DNA of 64,000 bases from Phlebotomus papatasi (taxonomy: Eukaryota > Arthropoda > Insecta > Diptera > Psychodidae). The translations under genes and the position numbers were made by a program. The stretch covers positions 51,098,712 to 51,162,711 of the forward strand of contig NC_077224.1 in the NCBI RefSeq assembly GCF_024763615.1, written 5' to 3'. Below are positions 10,601-21,137 of this stretch, piece after piece (position 1 is the stretch's first letter; each line of letters starts with the position of its first letter). The notes below the pieces were generated by a model, which made no database searches, was not told where the DNA came from, and was given only the letters and a program-made list of their open reading frames with translations.

Positions 10601-13119
10601 TGATCAAGGATATTGTTCAGGTTCATAAAGCCGGTGGCTTTGATATAGTGAACTGGACAGCCAATGACAGCAGAATTCTTAATTGTGTGAGTGACACGAT
10701 GAAAAGTTTGAATGCGAAGGATGAACCTGAAAGAATTCTTGGCTTGTGGTGGGACTCTTCTGAAGATGTCTTCACTTTCAAGACCACATTCCATCGCGTC
10801 GCATCTGATATTCTGTCTGGAGAGAAGATACCCACAATGAGAGAAGTATTACGGCTGGTAATGTCAATCTTCGATCCATTGGGATTTTTGGCTATGTTTT
10901 CGGTGAAAGGAAAGATGATTCTCCAAGAGATTTGGCGTCAGAAAATTGGATGGGACGACATCATTTATGGTGTGGCTTTGGAGCAGTGGCAAGCATTCAT
11001 CAAGGAGCTAAAAATGATTGACACAGTGAAGATACCGAGATGTTATTCTCCGAAACTTCCGGAAGCAACTTCAATCCAGCTACACGTCTTTGGAGACGCC
11101 AGCGAGAGTGCCTATGCATCAGTTGCATATTTACGGATTGAAAGTGAAAATAGTGTTGAAGTGGCTTTTGTGTGTGCTAGAACTAAAGTTGCTCCATTGA
11201 AAGCTACCAGTATCCCAAGACTTGAGTTACAAGCTGCAGTGCTTAGTGCGCGAGTTAGCGTTGCGGTAAAAACATCTTTGGATCTTGAATTTGATCGAGT
11301 GGTTTTGTGGACGGATTCCCTAACGGTGATGGGGTGGATCAAAAGTGATTCTCGTAGATACAAGCAGTTTGTTGGACACAGAATAAGTGAAATTGACCAA
11401 CTGACAGAGATTCATCAATGGAGATGGATTTCGACTACACAGAATCCAGCTGATTTGGCCACGCGTAGAAAGCCGTGTGATTTCAGTGCGTCCTCTAAAT
11501 GGTTCACTGGGGCGCCCTTCCTGAAATTGGAGGAGGAACAATGGCCTCAAGATGATAAAAAACAAAAAGTTGCAGACAATGGAGACATTGAGGTGTTTCA
11601 AGTGTTAGTGAACGTTGAAAGGTTTATTGGAAATCGTCTGATTCCAGAGATGAGTCGTTTTTCCCGCTGGAATCGACTTGTCAGAGCGACTGCTCAAGTG
11701 AAAAATTGTGCGCAGTTTTGGTTGGAAAAGTGGCGTAAAGCGAAAGAAAATCTAAAAACAAGTGAATTACCCGGACTCAAAGTGAGTGATTTGATAGAAG
11801 CAGAAAAAGTGTTGCTTCAGGAAATACAGTCAGTGTACAGAAGAGAAATACAGTGTCTCCAAGAGGGAAAAGTAATTCCCAAAGAAAGTGATTTGTATCA
11901 TTTGACGCCGTTTATGGATTCTGATGGATTATTGAAAATGAGATCACGTTTGCAAAATAGTGAAGTGCGAGTAAAGTGCCCCATTATTCTTCCGCCGAAG
12001 CACGTGGGGACAAAGTTGATTATTAGTGATTTTCATGTTCGGAATCATCACCAAGGACGAGAACAAGTTGTAAACAACGTTCGTGAAAGATTTTATATTC
12101 CAAGAGTGAGAGTGGCAGTCAAGAGGGCTTGGCATGAGTGTCAAATTTGCAAAAACAAACGCGCCCAACCTTTGATTCCTGAAATGGCCGTGCTTCCATC
12201 CGCAAGAGTTAATGATTCAGTGTATCCCTTTGTAAAGAGTGGAATGGATTATTTTGGACCATTAGAAGTGAAGGTGGGTCGTCGTGTGGAGAAAAGATGG
12301 GGAGTAATCTTCACTTGCCTAGCGACTCGTGCTGTGCACTTGGAAGTCGCACACTCCCTGACGACAGACAGTGCCATCATGGCAATTAGACGTTTCATGA
12401 ATCGACGCGGATCTATAACTGATATGTTCTGTGATAATGGAACAAATCTTCGAGGAGCTGATAACGAATTTCGACGACTTTATGCAGCCGTAGATGAAAA
12501 GAAGATTCAGGAAACCTTCTCCGAAAAGCGTGTGGAATTTCACTTTAATCCACCAGCCGCACCACATATGGGCGGTGTTTGGGAAAGACTTGTCCGTTCC
12601 GTCAAAGTTGTATTGAAAGAGGTCATGAGGACACGGCATCCCACTGATGAGGAGTTGCACACATTCTTTATTGAAGTGGAGTATATTCTAAATAACCGGC
12701 CTTTAACTTATGTGTCGATTGATCCTGATGACGAGACTGCCATCACTCCCAATCATTTCTTGATTGGAAGATCTGGAGAGAACCGACCGATTGGGACCTT
12801 TGATGACAGCGATTTGTTCCTCCGCAAAGCATGGAGACGAGCTCAGTATTACGCAGACCATTTTTGGCGTAGATGGATGCGTGAGTACCTTCCCGAGTTG
12901 ACAAGACGAACTAAGTGGTATTCTACCACTAAAACTATCAAGATTGGAGATGTCGTTGTTGTGTGCGATGAACAGTTACCTCGCAACCAGTGGCCCTTGG
13001 GTCGAGTGGAAGAAGTATTTCCTGCCCCTGATGGGAAAATTCGTTCAGCGATGGTAAGAACTCGCTACGGCCTATACAAGAGACCAGTTGCAAAGCTTGC
13101 TGTGCTGGACGTGGAGTAG
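7627..13119 (+). CDS. Gag-Pol polyprotein, BEL/Pao element copy 1 (intact)
   Basis: A single 1830-residue frame. I start at ATG 7627 (MPRKSQR); the open frame continues upstream only to a GTG at 7600. Domains in order: a coiled, charged N-terminus; DUF1759-type Gag from about residue 208 (KFDGSVKEWPLF); three cysteine/histidine knuckles from C410 (CSFCKGKHAPQNC, CFRCLKPNHSLSTC, CPKPGCGQKHH). Then an aspartic protease with D559 in AFLDEGS, and reverse transcriptase with the YCDD box at residues 975-978. RNase H carries D1157, E1200 and D1230. Integrase carries an HHCC zinc site and catalytic D1541, D1603 and E1653. A DUF5641-type C-terminus follows (GDVVVVCDEQ, QWPLGRV). All catalytic residues are present, so the protein looks functional. 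There is no envelope gene. Residues spanning 12881-12975 are encoded by the segment missing from copy 2. Confidence 0.95.
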   Translation: MPRKSQRATKGRPPNRYGFDEEDDDLELTLTQAKIERTRKEMEFLSLREKELELRQSMMKSKRMNSPTILGDVQGDIPRTSTPFSSNSRKKVELFNPLVTRGNVVSDDEEAPVNLDVIVDRFAEFQKKLIDDAAPKKEVLTMTNDQFHSAIQEAVKAKEREIATKLTGSKVKQNATNDVDKHSKTSSDVLEVMERFLVRQSFGTDVQKFDGSVKEWPLFRAWYENTAQTCGYTDVERLNLLQRCLTGEAKETVRFLLYSASNVNKALSSLEERYGQPEHLIRTMIAQVKAYPPVRVDKPESLVEFSTMMVNMVAAIEEFNRMCYIDNPQLLDELVLKLPMSMQISWSEFQVTKSYVTVKTLCDWIAVKARAANYRVQVRDSAKIEQKPVKGKTVATVNELTELRAEMATCSFCKGKHAPQNCETFKKLKISDRWKIVREKGVCFRCLKPNHSLSTCSDNGKCPKPGCGQKHHNLLHRDDKQQMFSLAQREDEEKLDASDFPTETDQDSDQEDEISPQRGIVMTGATVAHANTSNKILMKILPVYVTGPKGTLKVYAFLDEGSMLTMMKASLAEKLGLSGPKCPLTWQGAGPTACTDLTSTVVNCRIRGTHPKAKEYLMQKVRTVCDLSLPRQTVDMEALSRDWKHMADGHSESMVDAEPDLLIGLDNTPLIVSREIIHGPWNAPYLALTWLGWVVMGKLNNQTSCEVKTYSYSIVERKDELYEMVKNSFSLEGFGTEGQEKVLSREDKRALEIMKRTTRRTSDGRFETGLLWKQGHQPIVPESRDVAVKRLYTMERKLDRDPALAEAYCAKISDHLEKGYLIKLTEEDRMTPTGNTWYLPHFAVFHPAKGKIRVVFDCAAKSGNVSLNDLLMSGPDLLKSLPAVLENFRKGKFAFTGDIKEMFHRVYVRAEDTNYQRILWRGMDRKNEPEEYKMNVMTFGASCSPTLASYVKNLNAQEYAEEFPEAVKGILHNTYCDDYLGCADTIEESRGLIKDIVQVHKAGGFDIVNWTANDSRILNCVSDTMKSLNAKDEPERILGLWWDSSEDVFTFKTTFHRVASDILSGEKIPTMREVLRLVMSIFDPLGFLAMFSVKGKMILQEIWRQKIGWDDIIYGVALEQWQAFIKELKMIDTVKIPRCYSPKLPEATSIQLHVFGDASESAYASVAYLRIESENSVEVAFVCARTKVAPLKATSIPRLELQAAVLSARVSVAVKTSLDLEFDRVVLWTDSLTVMGWIKSDSRRYKQFVGHRISEIDQLTEIHQWRWISTTQNPADLATRRKPCDFSASSKWFTGAPFLKLEEEQWPQDDKKQKVADNGDIEVFQVLVNVERFIGNRLIPEMSRFSRWNRLVRATAQVKNCAQFWLEKWRKAKENLKTSELPGLKVSDLIEAEKVLLQEIQSVYRREIQCLQEGKVIPKESDLYHLTPFMDSDGLLKMRSRLQNSEVRVKCPIILPPKHVGTKLIISDFHVRNHHQGREQVVNNVRERFYIPRVRVAVKRAWHECQICKNKRAQPLIPEMAVLPSARVNDSVYPFVKSGMDYFGPLEVKVGRRVEKRWGVIFTCLATRAVHLEVAHSLTTDSAIMAIRRFMNRRGSITDMFCDNGTNLRGADNEFRRLYAAVDEKKIQETFSEKRVEFHFNPPAAPHMGGVWERLVRSVKVVLKEVMRTRHPTDEELHTFFIEVEYILNNRPLTYVSIDPDDETAITPNHFLIGRSGENRPIGTFDDSDLFLRKAWRRAQYYADHFWRRWMREYLPELTRRTKWYSTTKTIKIGDVVVVCDEQLPRNQWPLGRVEEVFPAPDGKIRSAMVRTRYGLYKRPVAKLAVLDVE
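12881..12975 (+). other. Putative cryptic intron inside pol (95 bp)
   Basis: The segment begins GTGAGT (a strong 5' splice site) and ends GATGAACAG. It is precisely the stretch absent from copy 2. A CTAAA branch-like motif lies at 12929-12933, about 44 nt before the AG, and a T/G-rich tract follows it. The segment encodes part of the conserved DUF5641 region, so the unspliced form is the ancestral coding form. At 95 nt it is not a multiple of three, so splicing would shift the frame and truncate the polyprotein. Confidence 0.7.
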
Positions 13120-13136
13120 GTGGGTGCAGGAGCACC

Positions 13137-13147
13137 AGAGGGGAAAA
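13137..13147 (+). promoter_or_regulatory. Polypurine tract of copy 1
   Basis: AGAGGGGAAAA directly abuts the 3' LTR. This is the expected primer site for plus-strand DNA synthesis. Confidence 0.85.
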
Positions 13148-13756
13148 TGTTGGAAACGCGAGCGCTAACTGGCGGAAATATTTGAAGATTTATTATGTAA
13201 GCCCTTCCGGCACATTTGTCAGTCTTTTTGTAGAAAGCGTGGCGTGACGTGCATTTGTGAATTTTCATAGGAAAAGAATTTGCGTAAGTTAGGATATTTC
13301 CTCATGTTAAAAATCTATTTAATTTAGTAATATTTATTGGTTAGATTTGGCTGAACTCCTTGGGAGACGATCAAGCTAAGTCCTGAGTCAGGAAAAAGAG
13401 TTATATAACTTGGTAGGTTCGATAAACGATTGAAAGAAATTTAAAATGGCGTCAGGATAAAAATTATTAATTGAATTACAGGTTGTAAACTTTCAAAAAG
13501 CTTGAGGTTGGTGGAAGCAAACGGAGGCCGTTTGAGATTAAAGTAAGGATTGAATTGTTTGAATTAAAGAAATGAATTGAAGTGTATATTTATTTTAGGG
13601 ACCACCAACATTCATTTATTCATTTGTAATCAGCCATTTAGTCATCGCCAAAGTAATCAAGTCCTTGCAGTCCGCCACGGGGAAATTGAGTTAATAAAAA
13701 TAAATACAGTCCACTATCTCTTGATTTGTTTGACCCAGGGGACTTGGTCCCCAACA
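13148..13756 (+). repeat. 3' LTR of BEL/Pao copy 1
   Basis: 609 bp, identical by eye to the 5' LTR. It is followed by the target duplication CTACC at 13757-13761. Confidence 0.95.
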
Positions 13757-13864
13757 CTACCGATGAGCATAAGACTTTAGGCACAGCTAATGTGCCTTCC
13801 GATAGTGTGCTCTCAACAGTCCGTCAATTTATCCTGAGTTGAGAATACATAAAAGCACCCTTAA

Positions 13865-14004
13865 CCATTTAATGACAAGAAGTTCAAAAATAAAGGGTCA
13901 GAAAAAATTACTTTTTCTGATTTCTTAGAGCAAAAAAATAACTTTATAAAGCTGTAGAAGAAATTTTGTTTTTGGAAACCGGTGTCTCCATCGTCCTTAA
14001 ATAG
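13865..14004. mobile_element. Short TTAA-flanked miniature element (piggyBac-like)
   Basis: About 140 bp, flanked by TTAA (13861-13864 and 14005-14008). The ends are CCATTTAATGAC and the inverse of CTATTTAAGGAC. TTAA duplications and CC-starting ends fit piggyBac-type elements, and the ends resemble those of 29113-29624. There is no coding content. Confidence 0.5.
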
Positions 14005-14229
14005 TTAACTTATTGGGCCACAACCAATCATGCTAATGTATCCGAATTTTCAAGACCGCAGATAAATCTCCTCAGAATTAGTAATAAATTGATAAATTTT
14101 CTTTGTCCGGCTTGTTACTCATGCTAAAATATTCTAAAATACACATTTCTTAGGCAATTTTTAATTTCGGAATAGTTTTTTTTTTCATTAATTTGTGAAT
14201 AAAGTTATTGAAGTTATTCGATAGTAAAC

Positions 14230-15441
14230 CAGGGCCGTCGCTGGAGTTGAATTTAATGTAGGGCAAAAGTAGGTAAAGGTAGGGCATTCATCAAAATTTT
14301 TGATTAATCTATTTTGGTTAGTCGATTTCCGTCGCACTTCACTTGAATGTAAGTGAATGAGATAAAACAAAAAAAAATATTCAAAAAGACAATTTTTAAA
14401 AATAAAATATATTATTCTAATTTTTCGATGCATTACTTAAGGGGTTACGTGGGTCAAAATTGACAGAAAACAGCAAATTTTGATCTAATTTCTTTTCAAC
14501 ATAATGAAAAATATAATTAATTCAAGCTCTTATACATATAAAAGTACAACATTCAAACTATATTTTCTAAAATTTTCATTTAAAAATTTATCTCAAATTT
14601 AATTCATTTAAAAATAATTTTTGAAAAAAACATACTTTTCGATGGAAAAGATTTCTCGATATTGGTTCACCTAGAAACCAAAAACCAAATATTTCCTGTT
14701 ACCTGACGAGTTAAATTTGACTTTAAACGAAGGAATTAAATAAGGTTTCAATGACTGAATTTTTCAAAATTTTAAATGAAAAATTTATAAAATTTAGGTT
14801 ATGTTAATGTTGTATTTTTATATTCCTAAGAGCTTAAATTAATTTTTTATTAATATGCTGAAAACAATTGAGAAATTATTATAATGTTGAGAGTACATTC
14901 ATACAACCGAAATTCCAAAATCTGACTGAAATTATTATATTTTTTACAGTCTTTTTGATCCACGTAACCCCTTAACTATCTTGTGAATGCGTAAATGAGA
15001 AAAGGAAATATATTAAGTTCTTTATGTAAGAAATGTAAGAATCTTTGCGCTCATTTTGCTGAGAACCATTGAAAAACATTATTTCATTTAATTAATCATC
15101 AAATATTTGGAATTTCAACTCATTATTGACAATTCCAAATTCATGGATAAATATTCTATGTTAATTTTTTGAAAGATGTTTGAGAAAATACTTAAATTTT
15201 GCACAAAATTATTGTTTGACTTTCCATATGATTTTAACCAATTGCATTAAGCACTTCAATCGATCACTCTATTAGATTAGATGTATCAGGCCATTTAATA
15301 GGAGATTAGTGTCTTCTCTACCTTATCATACTACGAACAGTATACTTAGAACATTATCTTAGTTTCTGGTTTTTAAGGTAGGGCATTGGAAATTTTAAGG
15401 TAGGGCATTGCCTATCAATTCCTCCCAGCGCTACCGCCCTG
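14230..15441. mobile_element. Non-autonomous hAT-type element, 1212 bp
   Basis: The ends are CAGGGCCGTCGCTGGAG and, inverted, CAGGGCGGTAGCGCTGGGAG. A perfect 8-bp target duplication TAGTAAAC flanks it (14222-14229 and 15442-15449), which is the hAT signature. No transposase frame is visible. A TTAA-flanked element is nested inside at 14441-14971, so the unoccupied hAT element would be about 680 bp. Confidence 0.8.
14441..14971. mobile_element. TTAA-flanked inverted-repeat element nested in the hAT element
   Basis: 531 bp. The ends are GGGGTTACGTGGGTCAAAA and its inverse TTTTGATCCACGTAACCCC, with TTAA on both sides (14437-14440 and 14972-14975). Interior parts (for example AAAGTACAACATT, ACTATATTTTCTAAAATTTT) recur at about 20565-20926, which ends in CTTAACCCCTTAA and looks like a second, partial copy. 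Confidence 0.65.
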
Positions 15442-15449
15442 TAGTAAAC

Positions 15450-18400
15450 CAGTATGCACTCAAACAGCATGCGAAAAATAATACACAGAGAGCTCTTCTC
15501 GTGTGTTAGCACTTTTGAAAGCTGGGACGCTTTGCCATCTCTTTTTGTCTTTTACTTTTCAAGAGTACTGTCGTATCGGATACTGTTTACCAAGTCACAA
15601 TCAATCTGAATCAATTTATTAATCACTCAGGAAATCACCAAAATAATTTGGAGTTATACGACTGACTTTCTAACGAGAATTGCTCATCGGTTCATAACCG
15701 GTTCATTACCAATTCATATCATAGGGGGAACTGGGGCAGTAGTAAACATGGTCTAGTTGTAAACACTGGGATTTTTATTAAACACTGGGACAGGCGATAT
15801 ATTTTCTCAAATTGATTTCATGCTGATTTCACTCTACTTCTTGATTATGCCATTGTAATGCATAAACTTACCATACCGATTAAGCTCTTCGAGTAAGAAT
15901 TCCATGTAAAATTATCTGATCCAGTCTTACAACTGTCTTTTTGATTTCAAACATTGTTAGAGGACAGTAAATTTCGGATCTTCAGTCGTTTTTCCCTATG
16001 AAGCAAATTTGTAGAGATAAAACAATAAATTAGTAAAAAATTTTTGACAACCATATTAAGTGAAAATTTAATTTCTCATAGAAAATTAAATTCTTTAAAA
16101 AAATTTTAATGAATTTTAATATTATGCATTGGAATTTACTATCTATACTATCACTCTTCCTAGCGTAGAGCAGTTGCAGGATTAAAGAAATTTTTAAGTA
16201 TTTGTTGAGTTTCCGGTTGCTATTGGGGCATCACGAAGAAGTTCATGAAAAAGCTTCACCACAATTTTCCCAAATATTCTCGCTTATTCACATCACCCTT
16301 CCGCAGTTTCAGCGCGGAAGTAAGAAAAGAGGAATGTAAGTATTTCTCAACTTTGCAGCTTTCATCCACTCTATTATTTTATATATAGGTTTCTTTAATA
16401 ATTTAGACATATGAAAACTTTAACGTATAACTCAAACACTTTCGTAGTTATAGAAATTTATTTAAGAGTAAAGAAAAAAAGGAAAATTATACACTGTTCC
16501 AACAGAATGATGTGTCTTAGTTCATTCTACTGAAACTCTTTCCATTTCCACATGAAAGAAAGCATTTGATAAATTGATCTTTTTCATCTTTCGGTCAAAT
16601 TAAACATCTTTTGTACTTTTTTTTTCTCAAAGAGCTTTGCGGGAATCTTTATATTATTTTCAGTTGAGAGATGATTATCTATTCACTTCATGTGTTTTTA
16701 ATTAAGCTCATCTTAAGACTTTGTAGCCATCTAGGCTATTATATTAATTACAACACTTGGGGTTTTTGTATAGAAAATTAATCTGGCAAAGTAGTTCGTT
16801 TATTTTTTTTCGTTTTTTATAGCTTTTTACTTGCTCATTTATGGAAAAAAGTCCAAAGGAAAATTCTCAAAGTTATTAAAATTATTAGAATTTCAGCTTT
16901 TTGAATTGTAATAAATTATTTTGCAATTTATTTAAAACAGATAGAACAGCTTCTGAAAAACTGTATTAAAATCTTCTAAAAGCTCCGGAAAAGCTTAATA
17001 ATTTTATTATTTATTATTACTGTTTTTGATTTTCTAATCTGAAACACGGTTATAGGGTAATATTTCGACTAGCCCGCTTTTAGAATTTCAATGGAGATGG
17101 TAGATTTTACAATTGTATTTTTCTTGATGATAAAACAAATGCTTACCAAATTAATTTCCACAACATTTAATGATAATTGCTAAACAACATTCCAAATTTT
17201 TGATCTAAATTGAATTTGTGTATAACTTTGAGCTGGGTTATATAAAATATTTCGCCTACAATAGGCTGATCTAGGTTTATTAATAGCTTTATTAGTATAA
17301 TAACGACTTTGTGTATCATCCAAAACTCAATAAAATGTTATAAAATACAATATTCTCAACTAGTCAATTGCTCATTATGAAAAGCATTGCATTATTGTTT
17401 ATGATAGAATTAATTAGTGAAATTGTATGATTCTCAATGGATTAATTCATACACAATAATCTTTCCTGAAGCACTATATGTTGTGTTAAATTTCTGTTTG
17501 ATTCAAAGAATGAGAACATTCGTATACGTAGATGAATTTATATGTTTATTCCTGTACAATTCAGCAGAATTTCTCAACAATTTATCTAGAATCCTTTAAA
17601 TATTTTTTAAAAGATTTCCCAATGGATTTGTAATGTTTTAAAACAAAAATAATTTTCAAATTAAATTACAAGATCTTTCCTTATGCTTAACTTTGCATTT
17701 GTGAAAATATTTTGCTAATTGTTGCATCATTTTGTTTCCCAAAAGACTATGGTAGAATATTGTATGCTGTATAGTTTTCCAAACTCTGAAAGTGCATCAT
17801 TCCATTGCTCATTAGCATTTGAACTACTTGAACTGCATACCCACTTACCAAATCTTTGAGATAAATTTAACTCAATGTAATAAGATTTTGAGTTATAAGT
17901 TGTAAAGCAGGTAAACATAATTGATATACTTATCCTAAGCGGTATTGGTTTTGTGTTACTCATGAGAGCTGCAATTGTTGCATAAGAAAATCGGTTTATG
18001 AAAAAGCTTGAACAAAACAGAAAGCATTTCTTCCGAACCGTTTATTGAATTTTAAATTTAAATAAAAAACAATTTCGAAAGGTTTAAAAACATATAAAAA
18101 CTCCAAGTAGAAAAACTTTGAAAGTATTTCCTTTTATTTTTAAATATTGAAATATTGGCTAGCTTGATCTTTTTAATACACACCGTCTTGGATATATTTT
18201 GAGGACGATAAAAAATTTAAAAGAAAGTGTCTTTTAACATTATCTAACCAAATACAGCCTGTTTCAATACCAAAATGCATATTTAACAGTCTCTTTTTGC
18301 TCACGTCAACCCTTACAAAAGAATAGCAAGTGCTATATAGTAAATATACATATTAAAAATAAAAAGATAAAGGCCTAAAATTTACTTTATTTGTTTATTT

Positions 18401-18514
18401 GTAAATTCTTCTACTAAAAGTATAATAATAAGAGGATGCAAAGTTTCCCATCCTTTGTGAATTAATCGAAATCGTATCTTAGATGCTACCTCTAAAGTAA
18501 TTTCTCATCATTTA
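15450..18514. other. Mostly non-coding; one weak exon candidate
   Basis: AT-rich throughout. Repeat fragments include an end with AGGGGGAACTGGGGCAG at about 15723. Between 16167 and 16341 two plus-strand frames stay open together, next to splice-like signals (CCGCAG acceptor, GTAAGT donor at about 16336). I cannot decide whether this is an exon. No family is recognised. Confidence 0.3.
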
Positions 18515-19010
18515 CCGTTTATCGGTTCACTACCGATTTAAACCGATTAATAAAACACTCAAAAGATTAACCAAAATAGCTTAAAGTAACAAAATTGATT
18601 TTCTGATAAAAAATAATTTTCGGTTAAAAAACCAGTTCATTATACCGGTTCAAGGACCAGTTAGAGTTAGTTCAGTCTTATCATAAATTACAAGACTTTT
18701 CAAAGGGCCCAAATATGATACCATTCGGTAGAGCAATATAAATCTCTCTGAAAAACCGTTCAATGGGATTTTCGTATATGGACTAAATGTTCACATGGGC
18801 AGCCTCTAAACTAAAACATCTAAAAAAGAATCACACGACGCGTTTACCGGTTCACAACCGATTTGAAGCGCTTTAGAAATCACTCAAAAGATTGTCCAAA
18901 ATAGCCTATAAGTAATGCAATTGAATTTCGGATAAAAAATAGTTTACGGTTATTAACCGGCGCATTACCGGTTCAGAACCAATTGGAATTGGTTTATAGG
19001 TTTGTGAGGA
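18515..19010 (+). repeat. Two direct copies of the ACCGGTTCA interspersed repeat
   Basis: The units at about 18515-18670 and 18838-19005 share GGTTCACTACCGATTT-like starts, a middle AACCAAAATAGCTTAAAGTA-like block and TTATAACCGG-type ends. Related copies lie at about 15600-15720, 24285-24440 and, inverted, 33020-33165. The family is unknown and non-coding. Confidence 0.5.
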
Positions 19011-19299
19011 ATTCAAATGAGCCAAAATTATGGTACCACGGTAATCACGGTTGAGAAATGCGTTCTCTAGAACCTATTAAACCTTTGATTTTGAAAAACC
19101 GTTTCCACCATGTTCCAGGTAATCTCCAATATAATCGAAAACGAAAAAAAATCGCACGACGCGTTTTTGAGAAATCTTCAGAAAACATGATTTTTTAGGG
19201 GAATTTTTAACCGTTTGGCTTCCAGAGCTGTCGACAGCCATCGTACAGACAAACAGCGGTATGGTAGTTAAAAGTTCGTTATTCTAAAACGCGTTAATA

Positions 19300-19820
19300 G
19301 GGGAAACTGGGGCAAAACTTGTCAAAACGCATATTTAATTCTTTCACGAGCTCTGAGAAAACTTAAACGTTTTATAATTAGCAAATTCTTATAGGAAATT
19401 TACTGCTCTACAACATTGCAGAAGACTATTTTCCTCTATCTCCAAAGAAATATGATTTTCAAATCATTTTCTAAAAGTCGAGTTTGTGGAGATTCTCGAA
19501 ATTGTTGGGGCAAATTTTGTCAGTCTTCAAGTAATTTGTGACGTTTTACTCTCACAAACGTTAAAAATATCAAATAGACATATTTTTGTAGGAAATTTAT
19601 TCCTCTACAACTTTGTACAAAATAATTTTTCTCTATCTTAATGAGAAATGTGTTTTTTTATTTTACATAATCCTTCCTCGAATCCCCTAAAACTTTACAA
19701 GTTTTTAGAAGGTTCATAAAGGCTATCTATAATAAAAAGTTCAAGCCTCAAACACTTTTATTTTAGAAAATAGTGAATATTTAAAATTTTCTTTTTGGCA
19801 AATTTTCCCCCAGTCTCCCC
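19300..19820. mobile_element. TA-flanked inverted-repeat element, 521 bp
   Basis: The ends are GGGGAAACTGGGGCAAA and, inverted, GGGGAGACTGGGGGAAA. TA flanks both sides (19298-19299 and 19821-19822), as in Tc1/mariner-type miniature elements. It is non-coding. The same GGGGA(A/G)ACTGGGGC end is seen at 1322, 15724, 28195 and 33174. Confidence 0.6.
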
Positions 19821-20167
19821 TACAGTACAATTTCTAAAAAGCACAGTCTAGTATTTAAAGGAAGTGCTGAAATAAATTTAATTCAAAACTAAAAAGATAT
19901 TTAAAAATCTTTTTTTACTGCCGTATTAAAGTAATTTATAATTCATCTGCAAAGTAATTCGCTTTTAATTAATAAAAAAAAATTCAATAACGGTCGTCCT
20001 CATCACCGAATTATGAAGATCATGAAAATTAAAAATGCTGAAAACTCGTTTTCCGAGTAGTGAATAATTTCTTCCGAAATTTCAAAATTGTAAAATTTTG
20101 AGAAGCTTCAAATATTGATAGATATCTTAATGGGTTACATATGTCACAAAATCTAGAAAATATCATA

Positions 20168-20465
20168 TCGATCGTTCAGAATAAGAAACGAATAACTCGC
20201 AGTAGGCAAATTTTAGAGCAGAGCGATTTGAAACTGAGATTTTACATGCAGAGTATAGAATTTTTTAGATTGAAAATTTCTATAACTTTGAAAATAATTT
20301 TCTTTCAAGTATAATATTCACTATAATAAAAATTCATTATTTAAATATAATATAAATGATGATATAATTTAAATTTAATAGTAATAAATAAGATTTTAAA
20401 GGGATAATAATAGTAATATAGGGATAAATAAAATAAAGGGAAGGTAGAGGGTAAAAAGAAGTATC
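20168..20465 (+). repeat. Low-copy repeat (unoccupied copy)
   Basis: Shares CAGAATAAGAAACRAAYAACTC-type sequence, GCAGTAGGCAAATTTTA, GATTTTACATGCAGAG and TATAACTTTGAAAATAAT with 23570-24040. At the position where that copy carries a 216-bp insertion, this one reads GAGTATAGAA, so it provides the empty site. Confidence 0.65.
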
Positions 20466-21137
20466 CAAAAATCTAATTGTTCGACTTATATTCTAAGTCG
20501 TCGATAATTTCTCTAATTTACTACAATTTTCTGAATTTTTATTTTTATTTAAGTTCTTAAGCATTAAAAGTACAACATTTATACTATATTTTCTAAAATT
20601 TTTATTTACAAATCTTAAAAATTCAGCCGTTGGATCCCGATTTTCGAAGAACTTTTTAAAAAAAAACATATTTTTCCATTCAGATAATTTTTCAGAGTAA
20701 ATTCATTGGATGTCAAAAAACTAAATATTTCTTGTTATCTGATGAGTTAAACTGCTGAATTTCTAAAATTTTGAAATGAAAATTTCGAAAAATATAGTTA
20801 AAATGTTATACTTACCTTAATATGCTTACGAGCTAGAATTAAATATATATATTTTTTTTATCTTAAAAAAGAAGTCAAGGAAATGTGTTGATTTTTTTAA
20901 GTCTGCGTGATCTTAACCCCTTAAGTTAAAATTTCCAAGTGTATTCACAAATGCTGAATATATTTCACTCTGACTTCTCAATAACTAAAAGTGGATTCAC
21001 AGTGCTCCTCTAATGCCATTTACTTTAGCTTATCCCTTGAGTGTTAATGGAATTTTCATTCATTATAGAAATTTCGCTGCATCACTTTGCCCAAGAAATA
21101 CACACCCGACAATCCACTGGGACTCTAAATCCATTAA

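Larger units (their letters stand above)
6888..13756 (+). mobile_element. Complete BEL/Pao LTR retrotransposon, copy 1
   Basis: The element is 6869 bp and is bounded by two 609-bp LTRs (TGTTGG...CCAACA) that I read as identical. A 5-bp target duplication CTACC flanks it (6883-6887 and 13757-13761). It has a primer-binding site 2 bp after the 5' LTR, one long intact Gag-Pol frame and a polypurine tract directly before the 3' LTR. Identical LTRs and an unbroken frame indicate a recent insertion that may still be competent. The order (gag, protease, RT, RNase H, integrase, no envelope) and the DUF1759/DUF1758/DUF5641-type domains are those of the BEL/Pao superfamily. A second copy, about 99% identical at protein level, lies inverted at 46017-52788. 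Confidence 0.95.
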
